Assembly: GCA_029881255.1 (NCBI GenBank)
Contig: JAOUMY010000001.1
Location: forward strand, 1,083,931 to 1,147,930
Direction: 5' to 3'
Length of the DNA: 64,000 nucleotides
Source of the DNA: Gammaproteobacteria bacterium
GTDB taxonomy: Bacteria; Pseudomonadota; Gammaproteobacteria; S012-40
This document shows, one piece after another, positions 17,214-26,689 of the stretch. The notes beneath the pieces were generated by a model. That model saw only the letters and a program-made list of their open reading frames with translations, searched no databases and was not told the origin of the DNA. The position numbers were made by a program, and so were the translations under genes. Each line of letters begins with the position of its first letter. The first letter of the stretch is position 1.

Positions 17214-19025
17214 ATGGAAGTTGGTTTGGTAAAGTCTTTTCTAGGTGTTCTAGCAACCCTGTTGATAGTCACATTCAATATTGCGGGTGCCGCAGAGGAG
17301 ACGTTTTCTGCATCAGATGATTCGCAAAAGAAATATGAGCGCAAGGTTCTTCTTCAAATCCGGGATATTGGTCTCCAGCAAAAACATTTTTCCGTACCCG
17401 TAACCTTCTGTCCTTACAAAAAATCCTGCGTGCCGTTTGCGACCTGGGGGCTTGATGTCGATGACAATCTCGAGATCGCCGCTGCGGGGCAGGTCATTGA
17501 GCGCATGTCTGGTAATCGATATGACAATATCAGCATACAGTCGGGTAAGCTGGTAATGACAACGTTGAACGAAACCCTTGAAATGGATGCAGACCTGGGA
17601 CAGTTCAATTTTGATGTCGGGCCATATTATGAGTTTGTCACGAAGTCCACCGAATATCTAAACACGAAGTTCGCGCCTTTCATGGGTGAGTTGCTTATTA
17701 AAGCTAAAGATGCCCGGTATCAGGAATTGGCCGACCGCGAAAAAGAGACTTTTCTTGCAGAGATAGCCAAAGAGCGTAGCGTGCCGGTAGCTTTTCTTCA
17801 GCGCTTATTGAATTCCGCCTTTGTCTTCGCCACCTATCTTGAGACTCCACGCGGGAAAATCAGCATCAGCCAACAAAAAAGCAAAAAGTCTTTCAATTTC
17901 AGTGTAGGTGTTGATATCGATTTGCCTATGCGGATGGTGATTTTTCGATTTGACTCAGAGAAAAAACAATTCGAAATCTATAAGGAGTTAAGTGCTCACT
18001 CCGGGTATGTATCAGATAGTGCGCAAGTGTTTCCATCAAGACCGGAAAATGTTGAGCTTTTGGCGAATTTGTATCGGAGAAGTTTTGTTGTTGCTGCCCG
18101 GGCCGCCGGGATAGCCCTCAATACCAATCTGAAAGAAGACGACGCATTCGCCATCTTTGCTACGGTCGATGCGGTTGATGAAGGTTTCTTTTTGACGCGA
18201 ATCGAGTCTGCGATTGGTCAGGCGGAGGATTTACGTATAGACGCACCCTACCGTCTTAAGCAAATGATAGATGGAAAAATTGTTAATCGAGGTTGGATTA
18301 AGGCGCGTTCGGTAGCGAGAAAGTCCTTATTAGATGATGGCGCACAAGGACAATACCTTTCTTCATTTTCTGTTATCAAAGGCAGTGCCGAATTTAAAGA
18401 TCAGGTGAGAGAGCATCCCTGGACTGGAGTTCTTGGCGCGCTAACCGTTGTCAATACACATCAGACGGTGGAGAAACTTTCCGGATTAACTGCCAGTGGT
18501 GGCGGTGACTTTTTGGGCTTGGGTCTTGGTTTTAAGGCGGATTTGGGTTACTTGTTTAACTCATCAGGATACTCTGAGTCATGGTTAGAAATAGTCGGAC
18601 AATTTGGTCTTGGTGGCGAAAGCATAGTCCAGTCTTCTTCTATATATACAACTCCAGTACTAGGTGTTGTCCGTATGGACTATGTGAAGCGAGGTCATCT
18701 GGGGGCGAGTGGACTCTTTGTCGCGTATAAGTTTGGCCTCGCTGCGAGTCAAATGCGTGGGCAAGGGCCTAATGTTGACTCTGCAAACGATGACATAGAG
18801 ATAACTTCATTCGGCCTGGGCGCGGGTCTGCAATTGGGTTATCTATTTTCACCCGATACGGAGTTGGTGGTAAACGCACAAGGGTATTTTCCCATAAGCT
18901 CTCAATACAGAATCGGCGAATCTGAGACGTATGATGACGCCAATATGTCTGTGGTCTATGGTATTAATGTTGGCTTATCGTTTCATATGAAATCGTTAGG
19001 CGGACTCGCATCACTGATGAGGTAA
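17214..19025 (+). CDS. Large secreted protein with C-terminal outer-membrane barrel
   Basis: A 603-residue protein with a signal peptide (VLATLLIVTFNIAGAAEE). Residues 30-400 form a mixed soluble region, including a helical part rich in charged residues. Residues 425-603 are barrel-like (GLGLGFKADLGYLF, GLGAGLQLGYLF, GINVGLSFHM). GGAAAGGAA precedes the ATG. It opens a run of four same-strand genes of envelope proteins (to 22.0 kb) and ends only 5 bp before the next start, so it is co-transcribed with it. I do not recognise the family. Confidence 0.75.
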   Translation: MEVGLVKSFLGVLATLLIVTFNIAGAAEETFSASDDSQKKYERKVLLQIRDIGLQQKHFSVPVTFCPYKKSCVPFATWGLDVDDNLEIAAAGQVIERMSGNRYDNISIQSGKLVMTTLNETLEMDADLGQFNFDVGPYYEFVTKSTEYLNTKFAPFMGELLIKAKDARYQELADREKETFLAEIAKERSVPVAFLQRLLNSAFVFATYLETPRGKISISQQKSKKSFNFSVGVDIDLPMRMVIFRFDSEKKQFEIYKELSAHSGYVSDSAQVFPSRPENVELLANLYRRSFVVAARAAGIALNTNLKEDDAFAIFATVDAVDEGFFLTRIESAIGQAEDLRIDAPYRLKQMIDGKIVNRGWIKARSVARKSLLDDGAQGQYLSSFSVIKGSAEFKDQVREHPWTGVLGALTVVNTHQTVEKLSGLTASGGGDFLGLGLGFKADLGYLFNSSGYSESWLEIVGQFGLGGESIVQSSSIYTTPVLGVVRMDYVKRGHLGASGLFVAYKFGLAASQMRGQGPNVDSANDDIEITSFGLGAGLQLGYLFSPDTELVVNAQGYFPISSQYRIGESETYDDANMSVVYGINVGLSFHMKSLGGLASLMR

Positions 19026-19030
19026 GAAAG

Positions 19031-20233
19031 ATGAGAGGCAGAATTGCACTCCTAATATTATTGGTCGCTATGCTTGCCGCGTGCGGCGGGAAAAAAGTCG
19101 TAAAGTCTGATGACCCTTTGCCGCAAAGTCGACAGGTTACCGAAGTCGAAAGCACCAGTTCAGCAGAAACACTGGTGCGAGCTACCGGCAAGGCCGGTTC
19201 AGTCGAAGACGCTATTGTTGATGCACAGCGAGCCGCACTTTGGTTTCTTTTGCATGCGGGTTCGAAGCCGGTATTGAAAACTGCAGCTGAAAAACAGGCA
19301 TTCGCGGCAATTGAGCGAGACTTCTACAGCGCCCATTCACAATTCGTGCGTTATACCAGTGATCTGAAATCCAAACAGAAAAATGGAAACACCGTCAGCG
19401 TTGATGTGCTGGTGCGTATTGATATGAATATGTTACGTGAACATCTGGTCAGCAATAACGTGATCAAGTCGACGACAGATATGCTTGCCGAGGCAGGCTT
19501 GCCCTCTATCTCGATCGTAGCGGCTGAAACCACTGACGATACCGATCTTGCGCGGAATGTATTGGGTGAATACCTGACCGATCGAAATTACGAAGTGAAC
19601 GTGGTCTCGCAGAGTGGAAAGCTGTCAGCCGTGGTCAACAAGTTGGCGCGCCTGGGTGGCAATACGGACCCCTCTTACAACTGGGCTCTGGAAGCGGGTA
19701 GCGACGTTTATATAGAAGTGAAAGTCAATACGGAGAAGGGTAAGGTCAGCGGTGTTGATACGCGTAAAGCCTCGGTCACAGCCAAAGCGTTTGAAACGTC
19801 GACCGGTATTCAGCTTGGTTCAAGTACCGGGAATTCTTCGGAAAGAGCGGCATCTGGTTTCGACGCTCTGATACAGGAAGCAGCGAATGCGGTAGCCGAC
19901 AAGTTGATCTCCCAGATCCGTAAGAAGTGGAGCGGTGGGACCAAGGCATTCAAATTGGTTGTCTTCACAACGGAAGATCAAGGTGATCGCGTCGATCAAT
20001 CCATATACAAGGCGTTAAAATTGCTTTCTAAGCAGCCGGTAAAAAGGGTCGCCGCGGGAAAGAGTACGTTTGACTACGTTGTGCGTACCGAAGGCCTGGC
20101 TAATGCGTTTGAATTTATGATGGCGCTGCAACAGCGTTATGGTGGACCGGGAACCATCACGCGTGAAATGGAAAACGGTGCCTTGCTGGTAGTGCGCGCC
20201 GGAGCTGGCGACGTTGATATTCAGTTTGACTAA
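19031..20233 (+). CDS. Lipoprotein, CsgG/LPP20-like architecture
   Basis: A 400-residue lipoprotein (MRGRIALLILLVAMLAACGG, lipid Cys at residue 18). Residues 45-75 (ETLVRATGKAGSVEDAIVDA) resemble the start of LPP20/FlgT_N-type domains, in which an RATG motif is followed by a helix with A..DA..AA. The middle part has alternating beta/alpha elements like the CsgG or FlgT_M nucleoside-free fold. GAAAG lies 5 nt before the ATG. It sits between a barrel gene and an LPP20 gene, which points to one envelope complex. Function unknown. Confidence 0.7.
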   Translation: MRGRIALLILLVAMLAACGGKKVVKSDDPLPQSRQVTEVESTSSAETLVRATGKAGSVEDAIVDAQRAALWFLLHAGSKPVLKTAAEKQAFAAIERDFYSAHSQFVRYTSDLKSKQKNGNTVSVDVLVRIDMNMLREHLVSNNVIKSTTDMLAEAGLPSISIVAAETTDDTDLARNVLGEYLTDRNYEVNVVSQSGKLSAVVNKLARLGGNTDPSYNWALEAGSDVYIEVKVNTEKGKVSGVDTRKASVTAKAFETSTGIQLGSSTGNSSERAASGFDALIQEAANAVADKLISQIRKKWSGGTKAFKLVVFTTEDQGDRVDQSIYKALKLLSKQPVKRVAAGKSTFDYVVRTEGLANAFEFMMALQQRYGGPGTITREMENGALLVVRAGAGDVDIQFD

Positions 20234-20287
20234 ACTCGTGAAGATTTGTGTTTGGGAATTTTAATTCAGTAAAAGGAAGGTGAATCG

Positions 20288-20869
20288 ATGAAATTGAAAC
20301 AGCTTGTAGTGTTGTCTGTCGTGGGCGTGGCCTTGTCTGCTTGCGGTGGAAAAAATGTGAAGCAGGAAGTTGCGGATTGTGTGTTTCCGAATACCGAGAC
20401 TGCTGCACCGGGTTGGATTTGTGATGAACCGGTACCGGGCCTGGATGTTCAAGCCGTGGGCATCTCTGAAAAATCCGGTGCGGGCATGAGCTTCATGAAA
20501 GATATCGCTGCCGCAGATGCGCGTGGTCGTTTGGCCGAGCAGGTTAAGGTCAAGGTCAACAAGATGGTCAAGAACTACATGGGCACCACTGGACGTGGCG
20601 ATTCGGAAACCGTTGATGCTGCTGCCAGCAGCACCTTAAAGACCATCTCGTCCGAAAACCTGGTGGGCTCAAAAGTATACAAGTCACGCACTGGCCCGAA
20701 CGGCAGATTGTTTGTTCTTGTTGGTATAGACGAAAATGCAGCCAAGAAGATTGCTGAAACTGCATTGAAAACGAGCATGAACAATGAGAAGGCATTGTGG
20801 CAGCAATTCGTCGCGCAAAAATCACACGATGAAATGGCGGCGGAAATTGCCAAGGAATATGGTCGTTAA
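20288..20869 (+). CDS. LPP20-family lipoprotein
   Basis: A 193-residue lipoprotein (VGVALSACGG, lipid Cys about residue 19). The LPP20 domain spans about residues 35-160: PGWICDEPVPG, the helix DIAAADARGRLAEQVKVKV and the strand RLFVLVGIDENAAKK. The start has AAGGAAGG upstream. It resembles the FlgP-type protein at 27.9 kb in fold but has a different N-terminal part. LPP20 proteins form flagellar outer rings in Vibrio-type flagella and also occur outside them. Confidence 0.85.
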   Translation: MKLKQLVVLSVVGVALSACGGKNVKQEVADCVFPNTETAAPGWICDEPVPGLDVQAVGISEKSGAGMSFMKDIAAADARGRLAEQVKVKVNKMVKNYMGTTGRGDSETVDAAASSTLKTISSENLVGSKVYKSRTGPNGRLFVLVGIDENAAKKIAETALKTSMNNEKALWQQFVAQKSHDEMAAEIAKEYGR

Positions 20870-20896
20870 TCGAACCGGCTTGCAGGGAATTAAACC

Positions 20897-22003
20897 ATGG
20901 TCAGAGTCTTACTGACATTATTCGTGTTTGTGTCTGCGGGTGCGGGTGTCCTGAATGCTCAGGATGCCCGCGCTGCCGGGTATATACTTTCAGCGGAAGG
21001 GAGTGGTCCATCGCTGGATGAGGCAAAAGCCGCCGCGGTTACCGAATTGGGAAAAAGCATTATTGCGAAAGTTGAGTCTACCTTTCGTAGTGATGTGAAA
21101 GTGAACAACGATCAAGTCAATCGGGACATGCAGTCGATCAAGCAAGTGCGTTCCGATCAGCTGCTTAAAGGCGTGCGCTATAGTGGAGAACGTCAGGATG
21201 GCGAAGGCTATCATATTACTGCTGGTCTGGATCAAAGCGGCGTAAATGACACGGTTAACTATATGCGCGAGCAGCTCGACGGTGATCTGAGTGTTCGCAA
21301 TCGTGAGCAGCTGGGCGCGGCATTGAAAATTGTCGATCATATGCAGGCGTTCATTTCGACTGTTCCAAAAATTGCCTTGTCTTCATTTCCTGATATCGAC
21401 AAGTGGTTGGCGGATCGTCGGCACGAAATTCTGCAGCGTATGAATCAAGGGCGCGTCGAGTTTATCAGTCCTGTGCCAGAATACACTATTTCGATAGATG
21501 GTAAATCTGCGGTTTCCGGACAATATTTTCCGCCTGGACACTACCAGTTTTCTGCTAGTGCAGAAGGCTATCGCAGCTTTAATGGCACGTTCTCAGTGAG
21601 TGAGGGGGAGATTGCAAAGGTCAATCTTCCGTTTGTTAAAGTTATGGATAACAAGTCTGTGAGCCTACAGATTAGCGACGGATTTGAATTCCTGCACGAT
21701 AGCCTGAAAACCATACTTGAAGATATGGGGGTAGCGATTTCCTCGGGTAGTAAACATGAAGTGAAAGTCACCATCGACGATGAAGTAAAAGACGTGGATG
21801 GTTTTTCTTCTCATAGCATTAAGGTGCAGATCGTCGCGATGAAAAACGGTAAACGGGTAAACCGGGTGCGTTTTTCAAAGAACATGACGGCGGAAAGTGG
21901 CGACCAGATCAAATTGCGTAAGACACTACAGCCGCTGGTGGAGAAGGGTATGATAGGTTTGTTCTCACGCATGGAAGTGGAAGAGTACTTTTCCGGCAAG
22001 TAA
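20897..22003 (+). CDS. LPP20-like plus PEGA-domain secreted protein
   Basis: A 368-residue secreted protein. After the signal peptide (to about residue 27) comes an LPP20-like domain (YILSAEGSGPSLDEAKAAAV; GEGYHITAGLDQS), then a helical spacer, a PEGA domain (about residues 190-245: SIDGKSAVSGQYFPPGHYQF...AEGYRS) and a C-terminal CsgG-like alpha/beta part. PEGA domains are beta-sandwiches found in surface proteins. It is the last gene of the envelope run and is followed by a hairpin at 22036-22070. It probably belongs to the same complex as its neighbours. Confidence 0.75.
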   Translation: MVRVLLTLFVFVSAGAGVLNAQDARAAGYILSAEGSGPSLDEAKAAAVTELGKSIIAKVESTFRSDVKVNNDQVNRDMQSIKQVRSDQLLKGVRYSGERQDGEGYHITAGLDQSGVNDTVNYMREQLDGDLSVRNREQLGAALKIVDHMQAFISTVPKIALSSFPDIDKWLADRRHEILQRMNQGRVEFISPVPEYTISIDGKSAVSGQYFPPGHYQFSASAEGYRSFNGTFSVSEGEIAKVNLPFVKVMDNKSVSLQISDGFEFLHDSLKTILEDMGVAISSGSKHEVKVTIDDEVKDVDGFSSHSIKVQIVAMKNGKRVNRVRFSKNMTAESGDQIKLRKTLQPLVEKGMIGLFSRMEVEEYFSGK

Positions 22004-22033
22004 GTGGTCTGCCTTTGTTCTAATTCTACGATA

Positions 22034-22074
22034 TCAAGACTCTGTGCCTGCTTTGAAAGGCCAGAGTCTTTGAT
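22034..22074 (+). terminator. Probable terminator after the envelope gene run
   Basis: A 9-bp perfect stem (AAGACTCTG / CAGAGTCTT) with a second inner GCC/GGC pairing lies 33 bp past the stop at 22003. Only TTT follows the stem, so strength is uncertain. Confidence 0.5.
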
Positions 22075-22104
22075 CTCCCAATTATAAACACGCATAATCC
22101 TCCA

Positions 22105-22809
22105 ATGAAACCAATACGTATTTTTCGACACGTAGATTGTGAAGGTCCAGGATTCTTGCAGGATTTTCTCGATGTGCAAGGCGTTCCTAGTGAATTAGTT
22201 AAGATAGACGAAGGCATGCCGGTGCCAATGACTATCGATGACGTTTCCGGTTTGGTTTTTATGGGCGGTTCGATGAGCGTTAATGACGATTTGCCCTGGA
22301 TCGTGCAGGAATTGGATTTGATTCGCCGCGCCGCAAATTCAAAGTTGCCAGTACTGGGTCATTGTCTTGGTGGCCAATTGATCGCAAAGGCATTAGGTGG
22401 TCAGGTGACAGCCAATCAGGTCAAAGAAATAGGCTGGTTTGAAGTGACTCGCAGCTCAACAGCAGCCGCGCAGCAGTGGCTGGCCGATATGCCGGAGACG
22501 ATGACTGTTTATCACTGGCATGGCGAAATGTTTAGCTTGCCACCGGGCGCGCAACTCATACTGGAAAACCTGAATTGCCCACACCAGGCCTTTGTCGTCG
22601 GGAATATGTTGGCCATGCAGTGTCATGTTGAAATGACTGTCGATCTGGTAAGAGAATGGGCGTCGCGGTTTGAAGATCAACTGCGCCCAGGAAGTGAAAC
22701 TGTGCAAACACCAGAGCAAATGTTGGCAGGACTGGAGATGAAAGTCGAGAATCTTCAAAACTATGCCAGGCATATTTACTCACACTGGTTATCACGTGTT
22801 GCTACCTGA
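22105..22809 (+). CDS. Class I glutamine amidotransferase-like protein
   Basis: A 234-residue stand-alone GATase1 domain, like the GMP-synthase amidotransferase half. The nucleophile elbow is GHCLGGQ (Cys87), and the His-Glu pair is in MQCHVEM (His174, Glu176), so the triad is complete. GGSMSVND near residue 55 is the oxyanion strand region. The role of these single-domain proteins is often unassigned; release of ammonia from glutamine or from a gamma-glutamyl compound is expected. It is followed after 9 bp by cmoM on the same strand, then msrA, which suggests co-transcription. Confidence 0.9.
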   Translation: MKPIRIFRHVDCEGPGFLQDFLDVQGVPSELVKIDEGMPVPMTIDDVSGLVFMGGSMSVNDDLPWIVQELDLIRRAANSKLPVLGHCLGGQLIAKALGGQVTANQVKEIGWFEVTRSSTAAAQQWLADMPETMTVYHWHGEMFSLPPGAQLILENLNCPHQAFVVGNMLAMQCHVEMTVDLVREWASRFEDQLRPGSETVQTPEQMLAGLEMKVENLQNYARHIYSHWLSRVAT

Positions 22810-22818
22810 CGTAACAAT

Positions 22819-23595
22819 ATGTCCGATATAAACTTCGATCAATTGGCTGAGCGTTTTCAGCGAAATATCTATGGTACTACCAAGGGTCGCATTCGACTGG
22901 AAATTCTCAGACGCGATTTGACCGAGGTGTTAGCTAGTGCGCGCAATTTTGAAAATGTGAAAATATTAGACGCTGGTTGTGGCATGGCTCAGATAAGCAC
23001 CCATTTGGCAGAGCAAGGCCATCATGTCGTTTTGAACGATGTTTCGAAAATAATGTTGGATGCAGCACAGAAGAGTTTCGAACAAAAAGGAATGTCGCAA
23101 CAATATCGACTTGTTTGTGGACCGCTACAGGATTTGCGAGCGCAACATGATGCATTCTTCGATTTGATAATGAATCATGCTGTTCTGGAGTGGACGGAGT
23201 CTCCTAAGCAGGCGCTCGACGATTTAGTCTACATGCTTAAACCCGGCGGCTACTTATCGCTAATGTTTTACAATATTCACTCGTTGGTGTTTCGTAATCT
23301 CGTGCGTGGCAATCTGTACAAAGTCGATCGCTCTGACTGGGCGGGCACGGGAGAGGGAAGTTTGACGCCAATCAACCCACTTGATCCAGATGAGGTATTC
23401 AATTGGCTGGAGCAGCATAATATGAAAATTTTATGCAAATCCGGTGTGCGGGTATTTCAAGACTACATGTCACGGCACAATCGTGAACATGTCAGTGACG
23501 ATGACATCGTTGCGACAGAATTGAAATATAGTCGACAGGAGCCGTATCTGCATCTCGGTCGTTATATTCACGTCGTTTGCCAGAAATTTTCGTGA
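22819..23595 (+). CDS. cmoM: tRNA 5-carboxymethoxyuridine methyltransferase
   Basis: A 258-residue class I SAM methyltransferase that matches CmoM (formerly SmtA) along its whole length: N-terminal NFDQLAERFQRNIYGTTKGR, SAM motif KILDAGCG, HAVLEW, LKPGGYLSLMFYN and C-terminal RQEPYLHLGRYIHV. CmoM makes the methyl ester of cmo5U at wobble position 34 in tRNAs. The start is 9 bp after the GATase stop. This gene is typical of Gammaproteobacteria and supports the taxonomic reading. Confidence 0.95.
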   Translation: MSDINFDQLAERFQRNIYGTTKGRIRLEILRRDLTEVLASARNFENVKILDAGCGMAQISTHLAEQGHHVVLNDVSKIMLDAAQKSFEQKGMSQQYRLVCGPLQDLRAQHDAFFDLIMNHAVLEWTESPKQALDDLVYMLKPGGYLSLMFYNIHSLVFRNLVRGNLYKVDRSDWAGTGEGSLTPINPLDPDEVFNWLEQHNMKILCKSGVRVFQDYMSRHNREHVSDDDIVATELKYSRQEPYLHLGRYIHVVCQKFS

Positions 23596-23610
23596 GGGGA
23601 GCCAAAAACA

Positions 23611-24243
23611 ATGTTCGGATTTGTAAAGAAAGTTGAGATGCCTACCCGCGAGTCCGCTTTGCCTGGGAGACAAAATCCCGTTGTGGTATCGGGAACACAC
23701 TTCGTTAACGGTAACAACGTGGTCATGCCTTTTCCAGAAAATATGCAAATGGCATTGTTTGGTCTCGGCTGTTTTTGGGGGGCGGAAAAGGCCTTTTGGC
23801 AACTACCCGGTGTTTTCTCAACGATGGTGGGCTATGCCGCCGGCTTTACGCCAAATGCGACTTATGAAGAAGTATGTTCTGGCATGACCGGGCACAATGA
23901 AGTGGTGCGCGTGGTATTTGATCCGAGGCAAATTAGTTATATTCAACTACTCCGTGTTTTTTGGGAGTCACATAATCCTACTCAGGGTATGCGTCAGGGA
24001 AATGATGTCGGTACCCAGTATCGATCAGGAATTTATTGTTACGATGAGGAGCAGCGATCGCTGGCGACAGACAGTAAAACCCATTATCAACAACGACTGT
24101 CAGCAAATGGACTTGGTGATATAACTACTGAAATCCTGGCGGCACCAACGTTTTATTACGCGGAAGACTATCATCAGCAATATCTTGCCAAGAATCCTAA
24201 TGGCTATTGTGGGCTAGGTGGGACGCGGATTGCCTACGATTAG
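23611..24243 (+). CDS. msrA: Peptide-methionine (S)-S-oxide reductase
   Basis: A 210-residue MsrA. The active-site motif is [13 protein letters not shown] (nucleophile Cys54), preceded by about 45 residues also seen in the longer MsrA forms. [25 protein letters not shown] and a C-terminal Cys in GYCGLGG (resolving Cys) fit the family. It repairs oxidised methionine with thioredoxin. AGGGGAG precedes the ATG. The last 4 bp overlap the convergent HD-GYP gene. Confidence 0.95.
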   Translation: MFGFVKKVEMPTRESALPGRQNPVVVSGTHFVNGNNVVMPFPENMQMALFGLGCFWGAEKAFWQLPGVFSTMVGYAAGFTPNATYEEVCSGMTGHNEVVRVVFDPRQISYIQLLRVFWESHNPTQGMRQGNDVGTQYRSGIYCYDEEQRSLATDSKTHYQQRLSANGLGDITTEILAAPTFYYAEDYHQQYLAKNPNGYCGLGGTRIAYD

Positions 24244-25235
24244 GCAATAGCTGAAAGCGGATTAAAAGAGAATTTGTTAACGGGTACGTGGCAAAGTATT
24301 CGGATTCCTTCCTCTTGCGACACGGCAGACAAATCGACGTCAATAAGAGGATTTAACATACGTTTTGCCTTCAGGTTATAAATCTGGCGTACCATAGGCG
24401 TCTTGACTTTTTCACTGTTCTGTTGAAACACAACACCGACGTTGCCATTGTTCAGCGCTACGAGCGTGCCCACCGGGTATAGGCCGATACAGTGTATAAA
24501 TTGATTGATCAAATCCTTCGAAAAACTTCTATCTTTTTCGGCATGAATTAAAAGTAAGGCATCTGTCGCGGGACGGGCTTCTCGGTAAAGTTTGTGAGAA
24601 GTGATGGCGTCATAGGTGTCGGCAATGGCTGATATTTGTCCTGCAAGACTGATTTGTTTGTCTTTTAAACCGTTTGGGTAACCACTACCGTTGAAACGTT
24701 CGTGATGCTGCGCAACCGCCAGAACTACTTCTTCGTCAAAGTCCTCGCATGCAGATAAAATTTTCTGGGCTTTGTCGCTGTGTAGGCGAACCAGAGAAAA
24801 CTCTTCATCTGTTAATCTGCCTTGTTTATACAAAATATTCGAAGGTATGAATACTTTACCCAGGTCATTCAATAAGGCGCCAACAGCAATACTTCTTACA
24901 CGTGATGCGTCAAGTCCAAGAAATATGGAAAAGCGCGCGGCAATCACGGATGCGCTAATCGCATGTTTGAGCAGGTAATCATCTTTGCTCTTATTCAGGC
25001 AAAAACACACCAAGGCATCTGGGTTACGTTGGATCGATTCGATGAAGCTGTCAACAACGGGAAACAATGATTGAAAATCTGCCGGTTTACCTTTTTTGGT
25101 AACTGCAAAGACGTTGTGCACTATCGTCCAGGCCTGTTTATAAATGCCGATGGACTTACGCAATTCCTGCTCGATTGGAACGACGGACGCTCCTTGAGCG
25201 ATACTTTCGAGTACTTCTTTTTGTATGACGCCCAC
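24240..25235 (-). CDS. HD-GYP domain protein with an altered HD pair
   Basis: A 331-residue protein. Residues 85-225 carry the HD-GYP c-di-GMP phosphodiesterase pattern: HAISASV (His91), LLNDLGK (Asn123-Asp124 where the family has His-Asp), [12 protein letters not shown] (GYP at 185-187) and ADTYDAI. The N-terminal part (1-80) is helical and the C-terminal 60 residues form a small beta domain. The His-to-Asn change removes a metal ligand, so catalysis is doubtful although the GYP face is intact. A PilZ gene lies 1.1 kb away on the other strand. It overlaps msrA tail to tail. Confidence 0.88.
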   Translation of the reverse strand: MGVIQKEVLESIAQGASVVPIEQELRKSIGIYKQAWTIVHNVFAVTKKGKPADFQSLFPVVDSFIESIQRNPDALVCFCLNKSKDDYLLKHAISASVIAARFSIFLGLDASRVRSIAVGALLNDLGKVFIPSNILYKQGRLTDEEFSLVRLHSDKAQKILSACEDFDEEVVLAVAQHHERFNGSGYPNGLKDKQISLAGQISAIADTYDAITSHKLYREARPATDALLLIHAEKDRSFSKDLINQFIHCIGLYPVGTLVALNNGNVGVVFQQNSEKVKTPMVRQIYNLKAKRMLNPLIDVDLSAVSQEEGIRILCHVPVNKFSFNPLSAIA

Positions 25236-25417
25236 GTTTTCCTCGCAAGACTATCTTAGAGTAGGTATAGATTTCTTGTGGATGGATCAATTGCACAAGT
25301 TAAGCATGGTTTGTTTGTGAGGAATAGCCTGCTCTGGCGTTTCTGAGAAGGACTTGGCGCAAAAGGTCGCGCCCGGGTAAGTATTGCAATTCTAATAATT
25401 TTTTGTTTAAAACAGGG

Positions 25418-26227
25418 CTAAAATTGTTGAGAGAAATTCAACCCAAAAACGTCTGATGAACGAAAGGGCGTAAGCTGTATCGGCGTCTCTTTAGTGCGAT
25501 GTAATCTGGGAATATTGTAGCCTACGGTAGTTCCCCAGAGGATGCCGGTGATAACGTCGCTTAGAAAGTGTTTTCCCCCTTCGACTCGCAACCAGGAACC
25601 TGCGGCTATACCGATAATGGCACCTCCCCAGACCAGCTTTTTGTTCTGAGACTGAGGATAATAGTCGCTAAACACCGTTGCGCTGAATATCAGGCTGGCA
25701 GAAATTGTTGCCGCATGACCGGAAAAAAAAGAACGGGTGGCATCAGCATCCAATTTGGCCGTAAGAGGCGCCTCGCTACCGTAGGTAAAAGGTCGGTAGC
25801 GAATGATATTGCCCTTGGCGACCGAGGTGCCACCGAGAGTTAAAGCGAGGGTCTCGGCATACATTAGGCCTAAAGTCAGAAAGTCCTCTTTTTCTTTAAA
25901 TAAAAAAACCGTTGGTGTAAGCATGCTCACGCCGAGGACAGCATCGCTGATATGTTGCGCCGTAGGATTCCAGAAGCCAGTATTGTATCGGTCTAACCAG
26001 GGTATGCTGTGTTTGTCGAGCGCGCTTAAGGATTGCGGCGTCGGTGTTTCCTTATTCATATCTGCAAAAAGTCCGGCGATACCTAAGGCGCTGGCACCGA
26101 CGAGCAAGTGAATTTCTGAACGCTTGTCGAGTTTATATGGCGATGCCTGCACTACTGATATGTCGACAAAAACAGACATGATCACGAAAAGGAAAATTCT
26201 TGACGTCCGCCAAACACGACTTTTCAT
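25418..26227 (-). CDS. PAP2-superfamily phosphatase, membrane
   Basis: A 269-residue protein with a signal/anchor segment and about five transmembrane helices. The three PAP2 signatures are present: KGNIIRYRPF (K-x6-RP), SFFSGHAAT (PSGH-like, catalytic His) and RVEGGKHFLSDVI (SR-x5-H-x3-D). The enzyme should hydrolyse lipid phosphates or undecaprenyl/lipid-A-type phosphates on the periplasmic side. It is a stand-alone gene on the minus strand. Compare the degenerate PAP2 protein at 30.7 kb. Confidence 0.88.
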   Translation of the reverse strand: MKSRVWRTSRIFLFVIMSVFVDISVVQASPYKLDKRSEIHLLVGASALGIAGLFADMNKETPTPQSLSALDKHSIPWLDRYNTGFWNPTAQHISDAVLGVSMLTPTVFLFKEKEDFLTLGLMYAETLALTLGGTSVAKGNIIRYRPFTYGSEAPLTAKLDADATRSFFSGHAATISASLIFSATVFSDYYPQSQNKKLVWGGAIIGIAAGSWLRVEGGKHFLSDVITGILWGTTVGYNIPRLHRTKETPIQLTPFRSSDVFGLNFSQQF

Positions 26228-26359
26228 TGATAAGACTCGCTGTATTATTCGATTGTTTTAGAATGATACCGCAGTCGATATCTTTCCATAAAGAGAGTAT
26301 TTGAATCCGGCACGAAAATTGGTTCGTCCAGCCTTTAAGTTATCGTCTGGGGGATGATT

Positions 26360-26668
26360 ATGTACGATAGTTCGGTTAGGGAAAAGCGAAACTATTTTCG
26401 CATTCAGCTAAATTGTCCGGTGAAATTATGGAAGACAGAGTCGGCAGCGCGATTTAGCGGCGTCTGCATTAATATGAGCATTAAAGGCATACTCATCGAA
26501 TTGGATCAACCGGTTCGCCAGGGGGATAAGTTACACATATTGATTGAGCCGGGTCTTGATATTTCACCACCCTTAACCGGAATAGTGGACGTTTTGCGTG
26601 TCGAACGAGACTGCTTGCGAAATCGCTATAAGATTGCCGGAACGCTGGAAACTGAGGTGGTTGTATAA
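26360..26668 (+). CDS. PilZ-domain c-di-GMP receptor
   Basis: A 102-residue single PilZ domain. The c-di-GMP motifs are intact: REKRNYFR (RxxxR) at residues 7-14 and NMSIKG (D/N-x-S-x-x-G) near 38. The start at 26360 is preferred to the ATG at 26354 because GGGGG at 26349-26353 is then 6 nt away. Such single-domain receptors regulate motility or exopolysaccharide output; the flgP-flgT pair is next to it on the opposite strand. Confidence 0.9.
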   Translation: MYDSSVREKRNYFRIQLNCPVKLWKTESAARFSGVCINMSIKGILIELDQPVRQGDKLHILIEPGLDISPPLTGIVDVLRVERDCLRNRYKIAGTLETEVVV

Positions 26669-26689
26669 GTCGTCGATTAGGGTGTTATA

